Source: an uncultured Prevotellaceae bacterium
GTDB taxonomy: Bacteria; Bacteroidota; Bacteroidia; Bacteroidales; Muribaculaceae
Assembly (NCBI GenBank): GCA_900314215.1
Contig: OMUK01000134.1
Coordinates: 1 to 64,000 of the forward strand
Direction of reading: 5' to 3'
Length of the DNA: 64,000 bases
The translations under genes were made by a program, and so were the position numbers. Positions 16,994-25,990 of the stretch are shown one piece after another. The notes beneath the pieces were generated by a model, which saw nothing but the letters and a program-made list of their open reading frames with translations, was not told the origin of the DNA and ran no database searches. Within the stretch, counting starts at the first letter, position 1, and each line of letters opens with the position of its first letter.

Positions 16994-18904
16994 CTACTTC
17001 AGCGGCTTGGGATTGACATAGGTGTCGTCGTCGACACGATGGATGATGAAGCCCTCGTCGACAAGAAACGACAAGGTGGCCACAATCTCATCTTGCGGAA
17101 AAGCAAGCGTGTGAATGAAATCGGAGAGGCGGCGGGGCTTGACCTGGGCCATGTAGAGGATGCCGTCGCGCACATCTTGCGGGGTGTGGTCGCCACGCTT
17201 GCGGCGGTTGATGCACACGTCGCAGTGGCCGCAGTCGTGCTCCACACGCTCGCCAAAGTAGGTGAGCAAGCTACGCTCGCGGCACACGTGGTCGTCGAAG
17301 GCATAGTTCAGCACCGCCTCGATGCGGTCGCTCAAGAGCTGGCGCTGGTTTTCATACACGGCCTTGGGTATGAGCAAGTATTTTGGTTCCTCGCGAGAGG
17401 TGGTATATATGATATAAGGTGTGCGCTTGCGAGGCACATAGTGCAGGATGTGCTGGCGGTTGAGCTCGATAAGGGCGTCGTAGATATCCTGCTGTGAAAT
17501 GCCGAAGCGAAATGCCATCACCGACTCATTGATAAACACATAGTCGGCAAAGAGGCCCGAATAGGTGCGCAACAAGGCTTGCAGCACGCGGTCTACATTG
17601 GGATTGTGGGTGTCGATGTGGTACAAATCCTCCTTCTCGGCAAGAATGAGCACGCGCGACTGCGTCTCGATTTCCTCGACAAACTCGATGTAGCCAGCCT
17701 GCGTGAGTATCTTCAAGGCGCTGTGGGTGGGAATAACCGGCAACTTAAACACGCGGCAGAAGAGGTTGAAGTTGAAATCATATATCTTCTCGTAGCCCTC
17801 GCCCACTGCCACATGCAGGAAGTTGCCCGCCAGCTCGTAGACTTTCTTGATATAGTCCTTGTCGGGGAAAGCATCGGTCAAGTGGCGATGCAGTTTGCCG
17901 CGGTCGGTGGGCGTGGTGAGCAATACAGCATAGGCCCGCTTGCCATCGCGGCCTGCACGGCCTGCCTCCTGGTAGTATTCCTCAAGCGAATTGGGCACAT
18001 CGACGTGCACCACGAGCCTCACATCGGGCTTGTCGATGCCCATGCCAAAAGCATTGGTGGCCACAATCACACGCAACTCGTCGTTCTTCCACTTGTTTTG
18101 CTTGCTCTCTTTGTCCTCGATATTGAGTCCGGCGTGATAGAAGTCGCTGCTTATGCCATTGCGCGTGAGCTCCTCGCTGATCTCGCGGGTGCGCTTGCGG
18201 CTGCGCACATACACGATTGCGCTGCCTGGCACCGACTGCACAATGTGCACGAGCTCGGCATATTTCTCGGTCGTGTGACGCACCACATAGGTCAAGTTGT
18301 CGCGAGCGAAGCTCTTGCGCAGCACGCAGGGCTTGCGAAAGTGCAGCTGCTTCATGATGTCGTCGACAACCAGCGGGGTGGCCGACGCCGTGAGCGCCAG
18401 CACAGGCACCTGGGGGAAATACTGCCTGATCGAGGCTATTTGAAGAAACGAGGGGCGGAAGTCGTAGCCCCACTGCGAGATGCAATGGGCCTCATCTACC
18501 ACGATGAGACACACCGGCATCTTCTTGAGACGGTCGATGAAATTTTGCGAGCGCAACCGCTCGGGCGAGATGTAGAGAAACTTGCACTTGCCATAGAGGC
18601 ATTTCTCATAGGTGCGCCGCATCTCGCCCATTGTGAGGCCTGCGTGCATATAGGTGGCCTTGATGCGGTGAGCTATCAGGTTGTCGACCTGATCCTTCAT
18701 GAGCGAGATGATGGGCGTGATCACAACTGCCATCCCGTCCATGGCCATGGTGGGCACCTGGAAGGTGATCGACTTGCCGCCGCCGGTAGGCATCAAGCCC
18801 AGCGTGTCGCGGCCGGCAAGCACCGAGTTGATGATATCCTCCTGCAGCGGGCGGAACTCGTCGTAGCCCCAATACTTCTTTAATATTTCATGAGGCTTGT
18901 CCAT
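16994..18904 (-). CDS. recQ: RecQ-family ATP-dependent DNA helicase, without HRDC
   Basis: A 3'-5' DNA helicase of 636 aa. Walker A is MPTGGGKS, and the DEAH box with aromatic loop is [26 protein letters not shown] and YYQEAGRAGRDG are helicase motifs V and VI. The zinc site uses Cys residues around CRERSLLTYFGE and CGHCDVC. After it comes only a winged-helix-like tail, with no HRDC domain. The start at ATG 18904 (MDKPHEIL) overlaps the recJ 3' end by 17 bases; the longer frame to 19069 lies wholly inside recJ. Translational coupling to recJ is likely. A second RecQ with HRDC lies at 41946-43796. Confidence 0.93.
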   Translation of the reverse strand: MDKPHEILKKYWGYDEFRPLQEDIINSVLAGRDTLGLMPTGGGKSITFQVPTMAMDGMAVVITPIISLMKDQVDNLIAHRIKATYMHAGLTMGEMRRTYEKCLYGKCKFLYISPERLRSQNFIDRLKKMPVCLIVVDEAHCISQWGYDFRPSFLQIASIRQYFPQVPVLALTASATPLVVDDIMKQLHFRKPCVLRKSFARDNLTYVVRHTTEKYAELVHIVQSVPGSAIVYVRSRKRTREISEELTRNGISSDFYHAGLNIEDKESKQNKWKNDELRVIVATNAFGMGIDKPDVRLVVHVDVPNSLEEYYQEAGRAGRDGKRAYAVLLTTPTDRGKLHRHLTDAFPDKDYIKKVYELAGNFLHVAVGEGYEKIYDFNFNLFCRVFKLPVIPTHSALKILTQAGYIEFVEEIETQSRVLILAEKEDLYHIDTHNPNVDRVLQALLRTYSGLFADYVFINESVMAFRFGISQQDIYDALIELNRQHILHYVPRKRTPYIIYTTSREEPKYLLIPKAVYENQRQLLSDRIEAVLNYAFDDHVCRERSLLTYFGERVEHDCGHCDVCINRRKRGDHTPQDVRDGILYMAQVKPRRLSDFIHTLAFPQDEIVATLSFLVDEGFIIHRVDDDTYVNPKPLK

Positions 18905-20654
18905 CGGTGGCCGCCTGGCCGGCGTCGTCATGAATGCGGATGCCCTTGATTTGCAGCTGCACCGAGCTGTTGTTGCGGTGCTTGTTCTCCTCGATGGTGT
19001 AGCATATGTCGAACGGCTTGTGCTGCTTGATATAGTCGAAATAGGAAGCCATGTTGAAAGCAATGCCATTCATGATCGCCTCCGACTTGCTGTCGACAAG
19101 CTCAAACTTGATGTGCTCCATGTTGCGGCCCACAATCTTGCTCGTGCCGAAATCGTAGACATTCCTGGTGCAGAACACGGGCTTGGAGTTCTCGGGGCCG
19201 AACGGGTTGAAGAGTCGCATATACTTGAGGAAGTCGTTGTTGATTTCCTCAAAGTTTAGCTCACAGTCGATGTCGATTTGTGGCGTGATTTGGTCGGTCT
19301 CGATATGCTGCTCCACATAGCTGGTGAGGCGGCGGCGAAACTCGTCGATGTTCTCCTCCTTGAGCGAGAGGCCCACGGCATTGGTGTGGCCGCCGAAGTT
19401 CTCAAGCAAGTCGCGCGTCGACTTAATGGCCGAGTAGATGTCGAAGCCGCGCACCGAGCGCGACGAGCCTATGGCCAAGCCATCGTCGTCGTAGGTGAGC
19501 ACCACCGAGGGGCGGAAGTAGAGCTCGGCCAGCCTCGATGCCACAATGCCTATGATGCCCTTGTGCCAGTTGCGGTCGTAGATCACAATGGGCTTCTTGC
19601 CCTGTATTTGATTTTTGTGTTGCTCAATGATTTTATTGGCCTCCTCGGTGATTTGGCGGTCGAGTTCCTTGCGGTCTTTGTTGTACTTGTCGATGCGCTT
19701 GCTGATCTCATAGGCCGAAGCCGAGTCCTTGGTCACAAGCAGCTCGACCGACTCGGTGCCCGACTCCATGCGGCCCGAGGCGTTGATGCGCGGGCCTATC
19801 TTGAAGATGATGTCGCTTATCGTGATTTCCTTGTTGCTCAAGCCGCACAGCTTGATGATGCTGCGCAAGCCCACGTTGGGGTTGGAATTCAAGCGCTTGA
19901 GGCCATAATAGGCCAGGATGCGATTTTCGCCCACGATGGGCACGATGTCGGCAGCAATGCTCACGGCGCACAAGTCGAGCAAGCTCTCCAGGTCGTAGAT
20001 GTTGTTGATACCGTTGCTCTTGGCAAAGCCTTGCATAAACTTGAAGCCCACACCGCAGCCCGAGAGCTCCTTGAAGGGATACTTGTCGTCCTTGAGCTTG
20101 GGATTGAGGATTGCCACAGCGGGAGGCAGCTCATCGTCGGGCACATGATGGTCGCACACGATGAAGTCGATGCCCAGCGATTTGGCATAGGCAATTTCAT
20201 TAATGGCCTTGATGCCGCAATCGAGCACGATAATGAGCTTCACCCCTATGCTCTTGGCATAGTCGATGCCTTGCTGTGATATACCATAGCCCTCGTCGTC
20301 ACGAGTGGGCACATAGTACACCATGTTAGAATAAAAGTTTTGAAGATACCTGTAGACCAGGGCGACTGCAGTAGTGCCATCAACGTCATAGTCGCCATAG
20401 ATCATGATCTTCTCTTTAGCCCCCAAGGCTCGGTTGAGCCTATCTACAGCCTTCTCCATATCCCTCATCAGGAATGGATCGTGCATTTGGCTCAACTGGG
20501 GATAGAAGAAATCCTGGGCTTGCTCCCACGTCTTCACTCCTCGCTGAACCAAAAGACGTGCGATGGAGGGACACTTGGGGAACCTTGTCGCCAACTGCGC
20601 CTCTATCTTGCGATCTTCGGATGTAAGGGGTAAGTAATTCCATTTACTTATCAT
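18888..20654 (-). CDS. recJ: single-stranded-DNA-specific exonuclease RecJ
   Basis: 5'-3' ssDNA exonuclease (588 aa) of the DHH family, which works with RecQ in RecF-pathway repair. YGDYDVDG (about residues 86-93), VLDCGIKA and CDHHVPDDELP (about residue 165) carry the metal-binding aspartates and histidines. GPRINASGRMESG and the C-terminal OB/DHHA1 region complete the family plan. It is the first gene of a recJ-recQ operon with a 17-base overlap. Confidence 0.96.
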   Translation of the reverse strand: MISKWNYLPLTSEDRKIEAQLATRFPKCPSIARLLVQRGVKTWEQAQDFFYPQLSQMHDPFLMRDMEKAVDRLNRALGAKEKIMIYGDYDVDGTTAVALVYRYLQNFYSNMVYYVPTRDDEGYGISQQGIDYAKSIGVKLIIVLDCGIKAINEIAYAKSLGIDFIVCDHHVPDDELPPAVAILNPKLKDDKYPFKELSGCGVGFKFMQGFAKSNGINNIYDLESLLDLCAVSIAADIVPIVGENRILAYYGLKRLNSNPNVGLRSIIKLCGLSNKEITISDIIFKIGPRINASGRMESGTESVELLVTKDSASAYEISKRIDKYNKDRKELDRQITEEANKIIEQHKNQIQGKKPIVIYDRNWHKGIIGIVASRLAELYFRPSVVLTYDDDGLAIGSSRSVRGFDIYSAIKSTRDLLENFGGHTNAVGLSLKEENIDEFRRRLTSYVEQHIETDQITPQIDIDCELNFEEINNDFLKYMRLFNPFGPENSKPVFCTRNVYDFGTSKIVGRNMEHIKFELVDSKSEAIMNGIAFNMASYFDYIKQHKPFDICYTIEENKHRNNSSVQLQIKGIRIHDDAGQAATDGQAS

Positions 20655-20939
20655 TTATGTTATTTTTTTATTGGCTAATTGATGCCGCGGCACTCTCTTG
20701 CACCGCTAGTGGAAGTGAGGGGGAAAACAAGGAAGCAGTGCTGAGCAGCCTCGCGCGCAGGCATCTCACTCGTGAAATCTCGCCTTATCATGAGTCGCCA
20801 GCCACACCACGCAACGGCGCCCAAATGGCAGAGCCAGAGAGCCAATAGAAAAACGCATAGAAGCCAAATTATTAGCGGCTTGCCGTAATGAAACGCGGCG
20901 TCCGCATGTGTAAGAAGGCACTACTTCGCATATTTTAGG
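20655..20939. other. non-coding gap upstream of recJ
   Basis: About 285 bases without a supported gene. It would be the recJ leader if the promoter at 20940-20971 is used. No strong hairpin, RNA gene or conserved ORF was recognised. Confidence 0.5.
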
Positions 20940-20971
20940 CAAATATACGGCAAAATGTGCTAAGAAACAAG
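20940..20971 (-). promoter_or_regulatory. possible recJ promoter
   Basis: On the minus strand, TATATTTG (20947-20940) follows CTTG (20971-20968) with a 20-base spacer, just after the mscS stop codon. Confidence 0.45.
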
Positions 20972-20979
20972 CAAAATTG

Positions 20980-22113
20980 TCAATTCTTTTTCAAATAGAC
21001 GTCCATTTGTGGATATGGGAAATGGATGCCCCGCTGCGGCAGGATTTCATAGATGTGCTCGTAGGTGTCGTAGAGCACGTTCCAGTAGTTTTCGGTAGCG
21101 GTCCAGGCGCGCACAACGAGCACGATTGCGCTGTCGCCCAAGTTCTCCACTGCCACATAGGGTGCGCAATTTTTCTTGGGAATTTTGGCCACGATGGCCT
21201 GTTGCTGTTGCGCTTTCAACTCTTCAGCTTTTTCTTTAAGTCTGCTGTGTCTAAACAGTGATTTCCAGAAAGATGTCTTTTTCTTGTTTTCCTGTTCTTT
21301 GTTTTCAGGAATGGCGCTCGTGGCCGGTGTACTGTCGTCCTGGGTGATATATTTCTTCACGATGCGGCCATCGGCACGCAGTATCTCGAGTATCGCCTGG
21401 CGGGCCTGCTTCACGTCGTCGCCATAGGCAATCGACACGCGCCACTCCACACGGTGATATTTCTCGGTCGAGAAATTATTGATGGTGCCGGTAGAGAGGC
21501 CGCCATTGGGTATAATGATGCGGTCATTATTATAAGTAGTGATGATGGTGTGAAAAATCTGGATTTCCTTCACAAAGCCCTTGTACTCGCCAAACACGAT
21601 GTAATCGCCCACCTTGTAGGGCTTGATGAGCAGGATGAGCACGCCGCCGGCAAAGTTTTGCAACGTGCCGCTCAGCGCCATGCCCACAGCCACGCCGGCC
21701 GAGGCAAAGATGGCGATAAACGAGCTCGTCTCGATACCCAGGATGCCTATCACCGAGATGATGAGCACAAAGAGCAGCGTGATCTTCATGAAGCTCAGCA
21801 AGAAGGAGCTGAGCGACCTGTCGACGTCGCGGTGAATGAGGATGGTGCGCACCACACTGTGCAGCTTGTTGATGATGAAGCGGCCCAAGTAAAACACCAC
21901 GATAGCGGCCACCAACCTGAAGGCAAAGTCTACAAAATGCGAGGTAACACTCTGGATAAGAGCATCCCAGTTGAAATTCTTCAAGTCGGTCGAGAACTTG
22001 CTGGGAGTCATCGTGGCCAGCGAGTCGGGCACGGCCGAGAGCTTGCTCGCCTGCTGGGCGAGTGAGTCGGCCAGCGCGGCTTCGGCCTGCATCAATATGG
22101 CGTTGAGCATCAT
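20980..22113 (-). CDS. mscS: MscS-family mechanosensitive channel
   Basis: Small-conductance mechanosensitive ion channel of the inner membrane that releases solutes on osmotic downshift. Three hydrophobic segments (about residues 55-80, 95-118 and 125-150 of the 377-aa product) precede the pore-lining glycine/alanine helix GVAVGMALSGTLQNFAGG. IKPYKVGDYI and the beta domain follow. A charged lysine/glutamate/glutamine-rich insert of about 60 residues interrupts the C-terminal vestibule region. The start is set at ATG 22113 because the -7 box lies at 22141-22148, so a start at 22143 would fall outside the transcript; ATG 22110 is equally possible. Confidence 0.9.
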   Translation of the reverse strand: MMLNAILMQAEAALADSLAQQASKLSAVPDSLATMTPSKFSTDLKNFNWDALIQSVTSHFVDFAFRLVAAIVVFYLGRFIINKLHSVVRTILIHRDVDRSLSSFLLSFMKITLLFVLIISVIGILGIETSSFIAIFASAGVAVGMALSGTLQNFAGGVLILLIKPYKVGDYIVFGEYKGFVKEIQIFHTIITTYNNDRIIIPNGGLSTGTINNFSTEKYHRVEWRVSIAYGDDVKQARQAILEILRADGRIVKKYITQDDSTPATSAIPENKEQENKKKTSFWKSLFRHSRLKEKAEELKAQQQQAIVAKIPKKNCAPYVAVENLGDSAIVLVVRAWTATENYWNVLYDTYEHIYEILPQRGIHFPYPQMDVYLKKN

Positions 22114-22140
22114 TTGATCGAGTAGAATATTATAATAACG

Positions 22141-22172
22141 CAAAATTAGCTAAATATCGTAAAACCGGCAAA
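22141..22172 (-). promoter_or_regulatory. mscS promoter
   Basis: On the minus strand, TTTG (22172-22169), a 20-base spacer and TAATTTTG (22148-22141) make a perfect match. It places the transcript start near 22135 and rules out translation from 22143. Confidence 0.75.
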
Positions 22173-22190
22173 TAATTGGAGTTTTAGCCG

Positions 22191-22198
22191 TAAATTTG
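22191..22198 (+). promoter_or_regulatory. -7 box of the TPR gene
   Basis: TAAATTTG at 22191-22198 is 20 bases before ATG 22219. No TTTG is seen at the usual distance upstream. Confidence 0.5.
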
Positions 22199-22218
22199 CG
22201 CAAAATTTCAACCGAGTG

Positions 22219-23154
22219 ATGAATTTCAAGAAGCATGCGACGGCGATACTGCTTGCCCTGTGCACCACATGGTGCATGCAGGCGCAAGTGGGCAACTCTA
22301 TCAATCAAGAGAACATCAAGAAGAACCTGCCCAAGGCAGCAAAGACCGCCCCGCAGAAGGCGCCCGTCGCCATCGATCCCAATGTGAAAATCGACACCAC
22401 CACAACCTATTTCAGAATGGTGGACACTGCCCAGGCCTATGTGCGCAACAAGGAGTGGAGCAAGGCCGAGAGCTACCTGCGCAAGGCGCTTGCAGCCGAG
22501 CCGTCCAACCCCAACAACTCCCTGCTGATTTCCAACCTTGCCACCCTGCAGCGATACCAGGGCAACTATGAGGCCGCCATCAAGAATTACACCATGGCCA
22601 TCGACATGACACCCAATGCCGTGACCGTGCTGGGCAACCGCGCCGCCCTGTATCTTCAAGTCGACAGCATCGCCCTCGCCGAAGCCGACTACCAGCGCAT
22701 CATCGCCCTCGACCCCTCGGATGAGGAGGCGCGCTACAACGTGGGCATGATACTCATGGCGCGGGGCGACTTCAAGGCAGCCGACGACCAATTTGAGGAA
22801 ATACGGCGCTACCACCCCAACTCCTCGCTGGCCTGGGAGGGCAAAGCCTATCTGTTTAAGACGAAGGGCAACTACTACAAAGCCGCCGAATACTTCAGCA
22901 ACGTGATCAAAGAGCGCCCCACGGCCACACTTCACGCCAACCGCGCCGACTGCTACCTCATGCTCAAGCGGCTCAACGATGCCCAAGACGACATCAACAG
23001 CGCCCTGCAACTCACACCGAGCGACGGCTACCTGTATCTGCTCAGGGCCAAGCTCAACAAGTTGCGCTATGAGGACGACGCAGCCAAGCGCGACGTGCAA
23101 CTTGCAATAGAGCACGGAGTTGACGCCGACGTGGCCAAAAAGGTGCTGAAATAA
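22219..23154 (+). CDS. exported tetratricopeptide-repeat protein
   Basis: A periplasmic TPR protein of 311 residues. The signal peptide ends near CMQAQ (about residue 22). A linker rich in Lys/Pro/Thr follows, then about six TPR units from residue 65 to the C-terminus (AYVRNKEWSKAESYLRKAL, ATLQRYQGNYEAAIKNY and so on). GTG at 22216 directly precedes the ATG at 22219; ATG is preferred. TPR proteins of this kind scaffold envelope complexes, but no partner can be named. The next gene, an HU/SPOR protein, has its own promoter. Confidence 0.85.
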   Translation: MNFKKHATAILLALCTTWCMQAQVGNSINQENIKKNLPKAAKTAPQKAPVAIDPNVKIDTTTTYFRMVDTAQAYVRNKEWSKAESYLRKALAAEPSNPNNSLLISNLATLQRYQGNYEAAIKNYTMAIDMTPNAVTVLGNRAALYLQVDSIALAEADYQRIIALDPSDEEARYNVGMILMARGDFKAADDQFEEIRRYHPNSSLAWEGKAYLFKTKGNYYKAAEYFSNVIKERPTATLHANRADCYLMLKRLNDAQDDINSALQLTPSDGYLYLLRAKLNKLRYEDDAAKRDVQLAIEHGVDADVAKKVLK

Positions 23155-23177
23155 AGTCTTTATTATTGTTAAAAAAC

Positions 23178-23209
23178 TTTGCAAATACGCAAAATTTTCA
23201 TTACTTTTG
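23178..23209 (+). promoter_or_regulatory. promoter of the HU/SPOR gene; predicts a leaderless mRNA
   Basis: TTTG at 23178-23181, a 20-base spacer and TACTTTTG at 23202-23209 form a perfect promoter. The start codon begins only four bases later at 23214, so the first transcribed base should be at or beside the ATG. Confidence 0.75.
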
Positions 23210-23213
23210 TTTG

Positions 23214-24218
23214 ATGATTTCGATTATTGAGCACATAGAGTATCTCGTGATGAGCAACGATTGCGTGGTGGTACCCGGCTGGGGAGCATTTATCGCGCAA
23301 TATTCAGCCTCAAGTTATGCGCCCATTTCAGGCATGATGTGGCAGCCCAGCCGCAAGATAGGCTTCAACGCGTCGATTACGCACAACGACGGGTTGCTGG
23401 CCAACTCGATCGTGCGCCGTCACAACATCTCCTACGATAAAGCCTGCGAAATCATCGAGAGCAACATTTCGGTATATCGCCAGCTCATCAAAGAAGGGTC
23501 TGAAATACCCTTCGGGCGTCTCGGCTTCTTCTCGGTCACTGCCGAGGGCAACGTCGAGTTCACCCCATTCTACCACGAGACGAGCAACGATGCCTACTAC
23601 GGCCTGCGCCCCTTGTCGATACTCACGCTCGAGCAAATCAAGGCAAAAGAACCCGACAGCGCCCAAGCCGAAGCCGAGACTCAGGAGCCCGCAACCGTGG
23701 TGGATGCCGACGCAGTCGCCACGCCAGCCAGCTGGCGCCACTGGGTGTCGAGCCACGTGGTGAAAATTGCCGCCTCGATTGCCATCTTAATCGGCATAGG
23801 CCTATTGCTGTCGACCCCCATCGCATTTCGCGACGCCAGCCAGCAACTAGCATCGCTCAACATGCCCAAGGTTGAGAGCCCCAAGATTGAGCAGCCCAAG
23901 GGCATACAGGGCCTGCCCGCCGAGGTCAACCTGCAGAAGCCCGAGGCAACCCCCGTGAAGAGCAACACCATCAACAGCTTCGACGACTTCAAGAGCTACA
24001 CCACTGGCCAATACTACCTGGTGGTGGGCACCCTCTCGAGCCAGAAAGCCACCTATAAATTCCTTGCCGAGCACAGCGACATGGCCAATGTGGCCAAGGT
24101 GCAATACAAGCGCGGCAAGTATCGCGTGTATATCGCTCGCAGCGACGACTACGACGACCTTGTGACCAAAGCCCAGCGCTTGCCCGACGGCAGCTACGGC
24201 TGGGTGACTAAAGACTGA
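23214..24218 (+). CDS. HU-CCDC81-type and SPOR domain membrane protein
   Basis: A 334-residue protein with an N-terminal HU-CCDC81-like region (about 1-110; IIEHIEYLVMSNDCVVVPGWGAF is the recognisable opening, abbreviated here), a transmembrane helix near 183-203, a Pro/Lys linker, and a C-terminal SPOR domain (about 262-334; YYLVVGTLSSQKAT). SPOR domains bind denuded septal peptidoglycan, so the protein probably sits in the inner membrane with the SPOR domain in the periplasm at the division site and the HU-like part in the cytosol, possibly touching DNA. The start at 23214 matches the family N-terminus; the upstream 16 codons lie in the promoter. Confidence 0.88.
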   Translation: MISIIEHIEYLVMSNDCVVVPGWGAFIAQYSASSYAPISGMMWQPSRKIGFNASITHNDGLLANSIVRRHNISYDKACEIIESNISVYRQLIKEGSEIPFGRLGFFSVTAEGNVEFTPFYHETSNDAYYGLRPLSILTLEQIKAKEPDSAQAEAETQEPATVVDADAVATPASWRHWVSSHVVKIAASIAILIGIGLLLSTPIAFRDASQQLASLNMPKVESPKIEQPKGIQGLPAEVNLQKPEATPVKSNTINSFDDFKSYTTGQYYLVVGTLSSQKATYKFLAEHSDMANVAKVQYKRGKYRVYIARSDDYDDLVTKAQRLPDGSYGWVTKD

Positions 24219-24220
24219 AA

Positions 24221-24688
24221 TCAGATTTTCTCACTTATCTCTTTGGCGAACTCACGGCATGAGTCGACGCTCTCAAAGGCATCGACAGGAATCACTAGGT
24301 ACTGGTATCGCCGCACCTTAAGCTTCACCAGCAGATAGGCACCTTTGGCATAAAGGCCCGAAATATCGCTCCACTTCACAAGTGCCTGCTCGCGCTCCTG
24401 GTCAAACTCCAGTAGCAAGCCATCGCTCACGATAGTAATAGTCTTGTCGACAATAGACCAGCGTGTCTCGACGGTGAGCATATAGTTGAAGTAGACCAGT
24501 GACATCACCATGGGTATGACGATGAAGAGCACCATGAGCGCCACCACAAAATAGCGCCAATCGAGCGCCCCAAGAGCGGCAAAAAGTGCCAAAGGGAGCA
24601 CAAACCAAAACCAGTTTTCACTCACAAAGACCGAAAACAAGAGCCGGGAATAATCGCCTGTGGCAATATGGCACCGTGCGGTCTTCAC
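24221..24688 (-). CDS. YcxB-like small membrane protein
   Basis: A 155-residue protein with two adjacent transmembrane helices (about 28-45 and 48-70), followed by a PH-like YcxB fold (W-S-D-I-SGLYAKGAYLLVKL) typical of YcxB-like proteins. Function is unknown for the family. Its start overlaps the stop of the Ntn-hydrolase gene by four bases (ATGA), so the two are co-translated. It converges on the HU/SPOR gene with a two-base gap. Confidence 0.75.
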   Translation of the reverse strand: MKTARCHIATGDYSRLLFSVFVSENWFWFVLPLALFAALGALDWRYFVVALMVLFIVIPMVMSLVYFNYMLTVETRWSIVDKTITIVSDGLLLEFDQEREQALVKWSDISGLYAKGAYLLVKLKVRRYQYLVIPVDAFESVDSCREFAKEISEKI

Positions 24689-25854
24689 TTCTTCTTGCGA
24701 TGATTCTTCTTGGCAGTCGCTGCCTGCTTGGCATATTGGGCGCGGCGCTTAGCCAGCTCGGCATATCCAGCCTGGTAGGCCTGCATGTTGCGTGGCGTGA
24801 GCACTTGGCAATACCCTGTGCCGGCAGCATTGTAAAGCATGCGCAGGTCGAGATAGTGCTTGCCATTGCCGCGGGCGATTGAGAACACGCTATCCTTGCG
24901 GGCATTGACCAAGTCGCATTGCGGGGCATGATTCTTGGGGCCCTGCCCCTGAAGCGAGGCAGGCACGCCGCCCTCCCACAGCCACACGGGCATCACCTCG
25001 GCACACGGCGGATAGCCCAGTCCAATCCACATGGTGGTGAGCAAGGGATTCTCGCCAGGCAGCACGCTCTCGATCACCGTGGTGGCAGTCGAGATGCGGC
25101 GCGGTATGAAGTCCTGGTCAACGAGCCAGGTCACACTGGTGTCGTGGGTGAAATCACGGCCCAGCAGGCTGTGATAGAAACTGCGCGAGAGCTGCTCGGT
25201 AAACACAGCCGGCGTGAAGTCGCGGCGGGCGATGTGCGGGGCAAGCAAGGTCTTCTCATTCTCGTAGCGCACGTAGCCCATGCCGTCGTTGGGGCGGCCG
25301 CTCATCGAGTAATTGGTGCGCATCAAGATTCCGTCGGGGGCATCGGCCAGGTCATATTTGGTATAAGCGAAATTTCCGGTCTCAAAATAGGCGCCATTGC
25401 CCTGCGCGTCGATCACGCCGAAATTGGCCTCCACGCCCAGCGGCTTTGGCAGTGATTGCAACAGCCGCTCAAAGTCGCCCACCGTCGCGCAACGCTCCAG
25501 CGCCAGCTTCATCACCACACCCTCGCGGTCCATGTCGCGCTCGGGCACTGTGTCGTGATTCAAGTTGTAGGATGCCGTGTTCATGATGGCAAAGCCCTTC
25601 TCGTTGTAGCCCATCCACGCGGCCGTGTCGCGCTTGTCGCGGGCGTCGAAAAGTCCCACAAAGGCGTAGCAGCTGTCGTGAGCCTCGATGCGCTTCACGC
25701 GATTGTTCATGTCGCTGGTGTCGCGGTTTTTCCACATCAAGGGGCGGCCGTTGGCTGTGAGCCGTCCCGACACGATGGCCGATGTGCAAGCCAGTGCACC
25801 CACCGTGCATGCCAGCAATAGCACGGCAATGATTTCACGTTTTCTCATTTTCAT
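24685..25854 (-). CDS. exported Ntn-hydrolase, C45/choloylglycine-hydrolase-like
   Basis: A linear-amide C-N hydrolase of the N-terminal-nucleophile superfamily (389 aa). The signal peptide ends ALA directly before Cys-Thr-Ser, so signal peptidase I cleavage would itself expose the catalytic Cys. LMWKNRDT shortly after supplies the conserved Arg-Asp of the family. NTASYNLN and MRTNYSM fit the acyl-binding strands. The substrate is unknown; bile-salt, penicillin or N-acyl amino acid amides are hydrolysed by relatives. The start at 25854 (MKMRKRE) agrees with the promoter at 25870-25901; the frame up to 25935 would precede transcription. A basic lysine-rich C-terminus ends the protein. It is coupled to the YcxB-like gene. 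Confidence 0.82.
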   Translation of the reverse strand: MKMRKREIIAVLLLACTVGALACTSAIVSGRLTANGRPLMWKNRDTSDMNNRVKRIEAHDSCYAFVGLFDARDKRDTAAWMGYNEKGFAIMNTASYNLNHDTVPERDMDREGVVMKLALERCATVGDFERLLQSLPKPLGVEANFGVIDAQGNGAYFETGNFAYTKYDLADAPDGILMRTNYSMSGRPNDGMGYVRYENEKTLLAPHIARRDFTPAVFTEQLSRSFYHSLLGRDFTHDTSVTWLVDQDFIPRRISTATTVIESVLPGENPLLTTMWIGLGYPPCAEVMPVWLWEGGVPASLQGQGPKNHAPQCDLVNARKDSVFSIARGNGKHYLDLRMLYNAAGTGYCQVLTPRNMQAYQAGYAELAKRRAQYAKQAATAKKNHRKKK

Positions 25855-25869
25855 GTGAGTTTTAGACTC

Positions 25870-25901
25870 CAAATTTACGAAACCCGACGTAAACACGCAA
25901 A
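25870..25901 (-). promoter_or_regulatory. promoter of the Ntn-hydrolase gene
   Basis: On the minus strand, TTTG (25901-25898), a 20-base spacer and TAAATTTG (25877-25870) match the consensus exactly. The start is near 25864, ten bases before ATG 25854. Confidence 0.75.
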
Positions 25902-25976
25902 CATTTTTTTTCAAGTCACGCCCGACGATAATCACAGCAACCGCCCTAAGCCTCCTGCAAAATCAACTTTTTTTAC

Positions 25977-25984
25977 TAACTTTG
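25977..25984 (+). promoter_or_regulatory. -7 box of the thioesterase gene; very short leader
   Basis: TAACTTTG at 25977-25984 is six bases before ATG 25991, so the mRNA would have almost no leader. The -33 element is poor. Confidence 0.55.
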
Positions 25985-25990
25985 CGCATT

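Noticed and set aside
18905..19069. N-terminal extension of RecQ to 19069
   Set aside because: It lies wholly inside recJ and reads as Ser/Thr/Arg-rich nonsense; the family N-terminus begins at 18904.
17579..20279. 434- and 333-codon plus-strand ORFs opposite recQ and recJ
   Set aside because: Antisense shadows of recognised helicase and nuclease genes.
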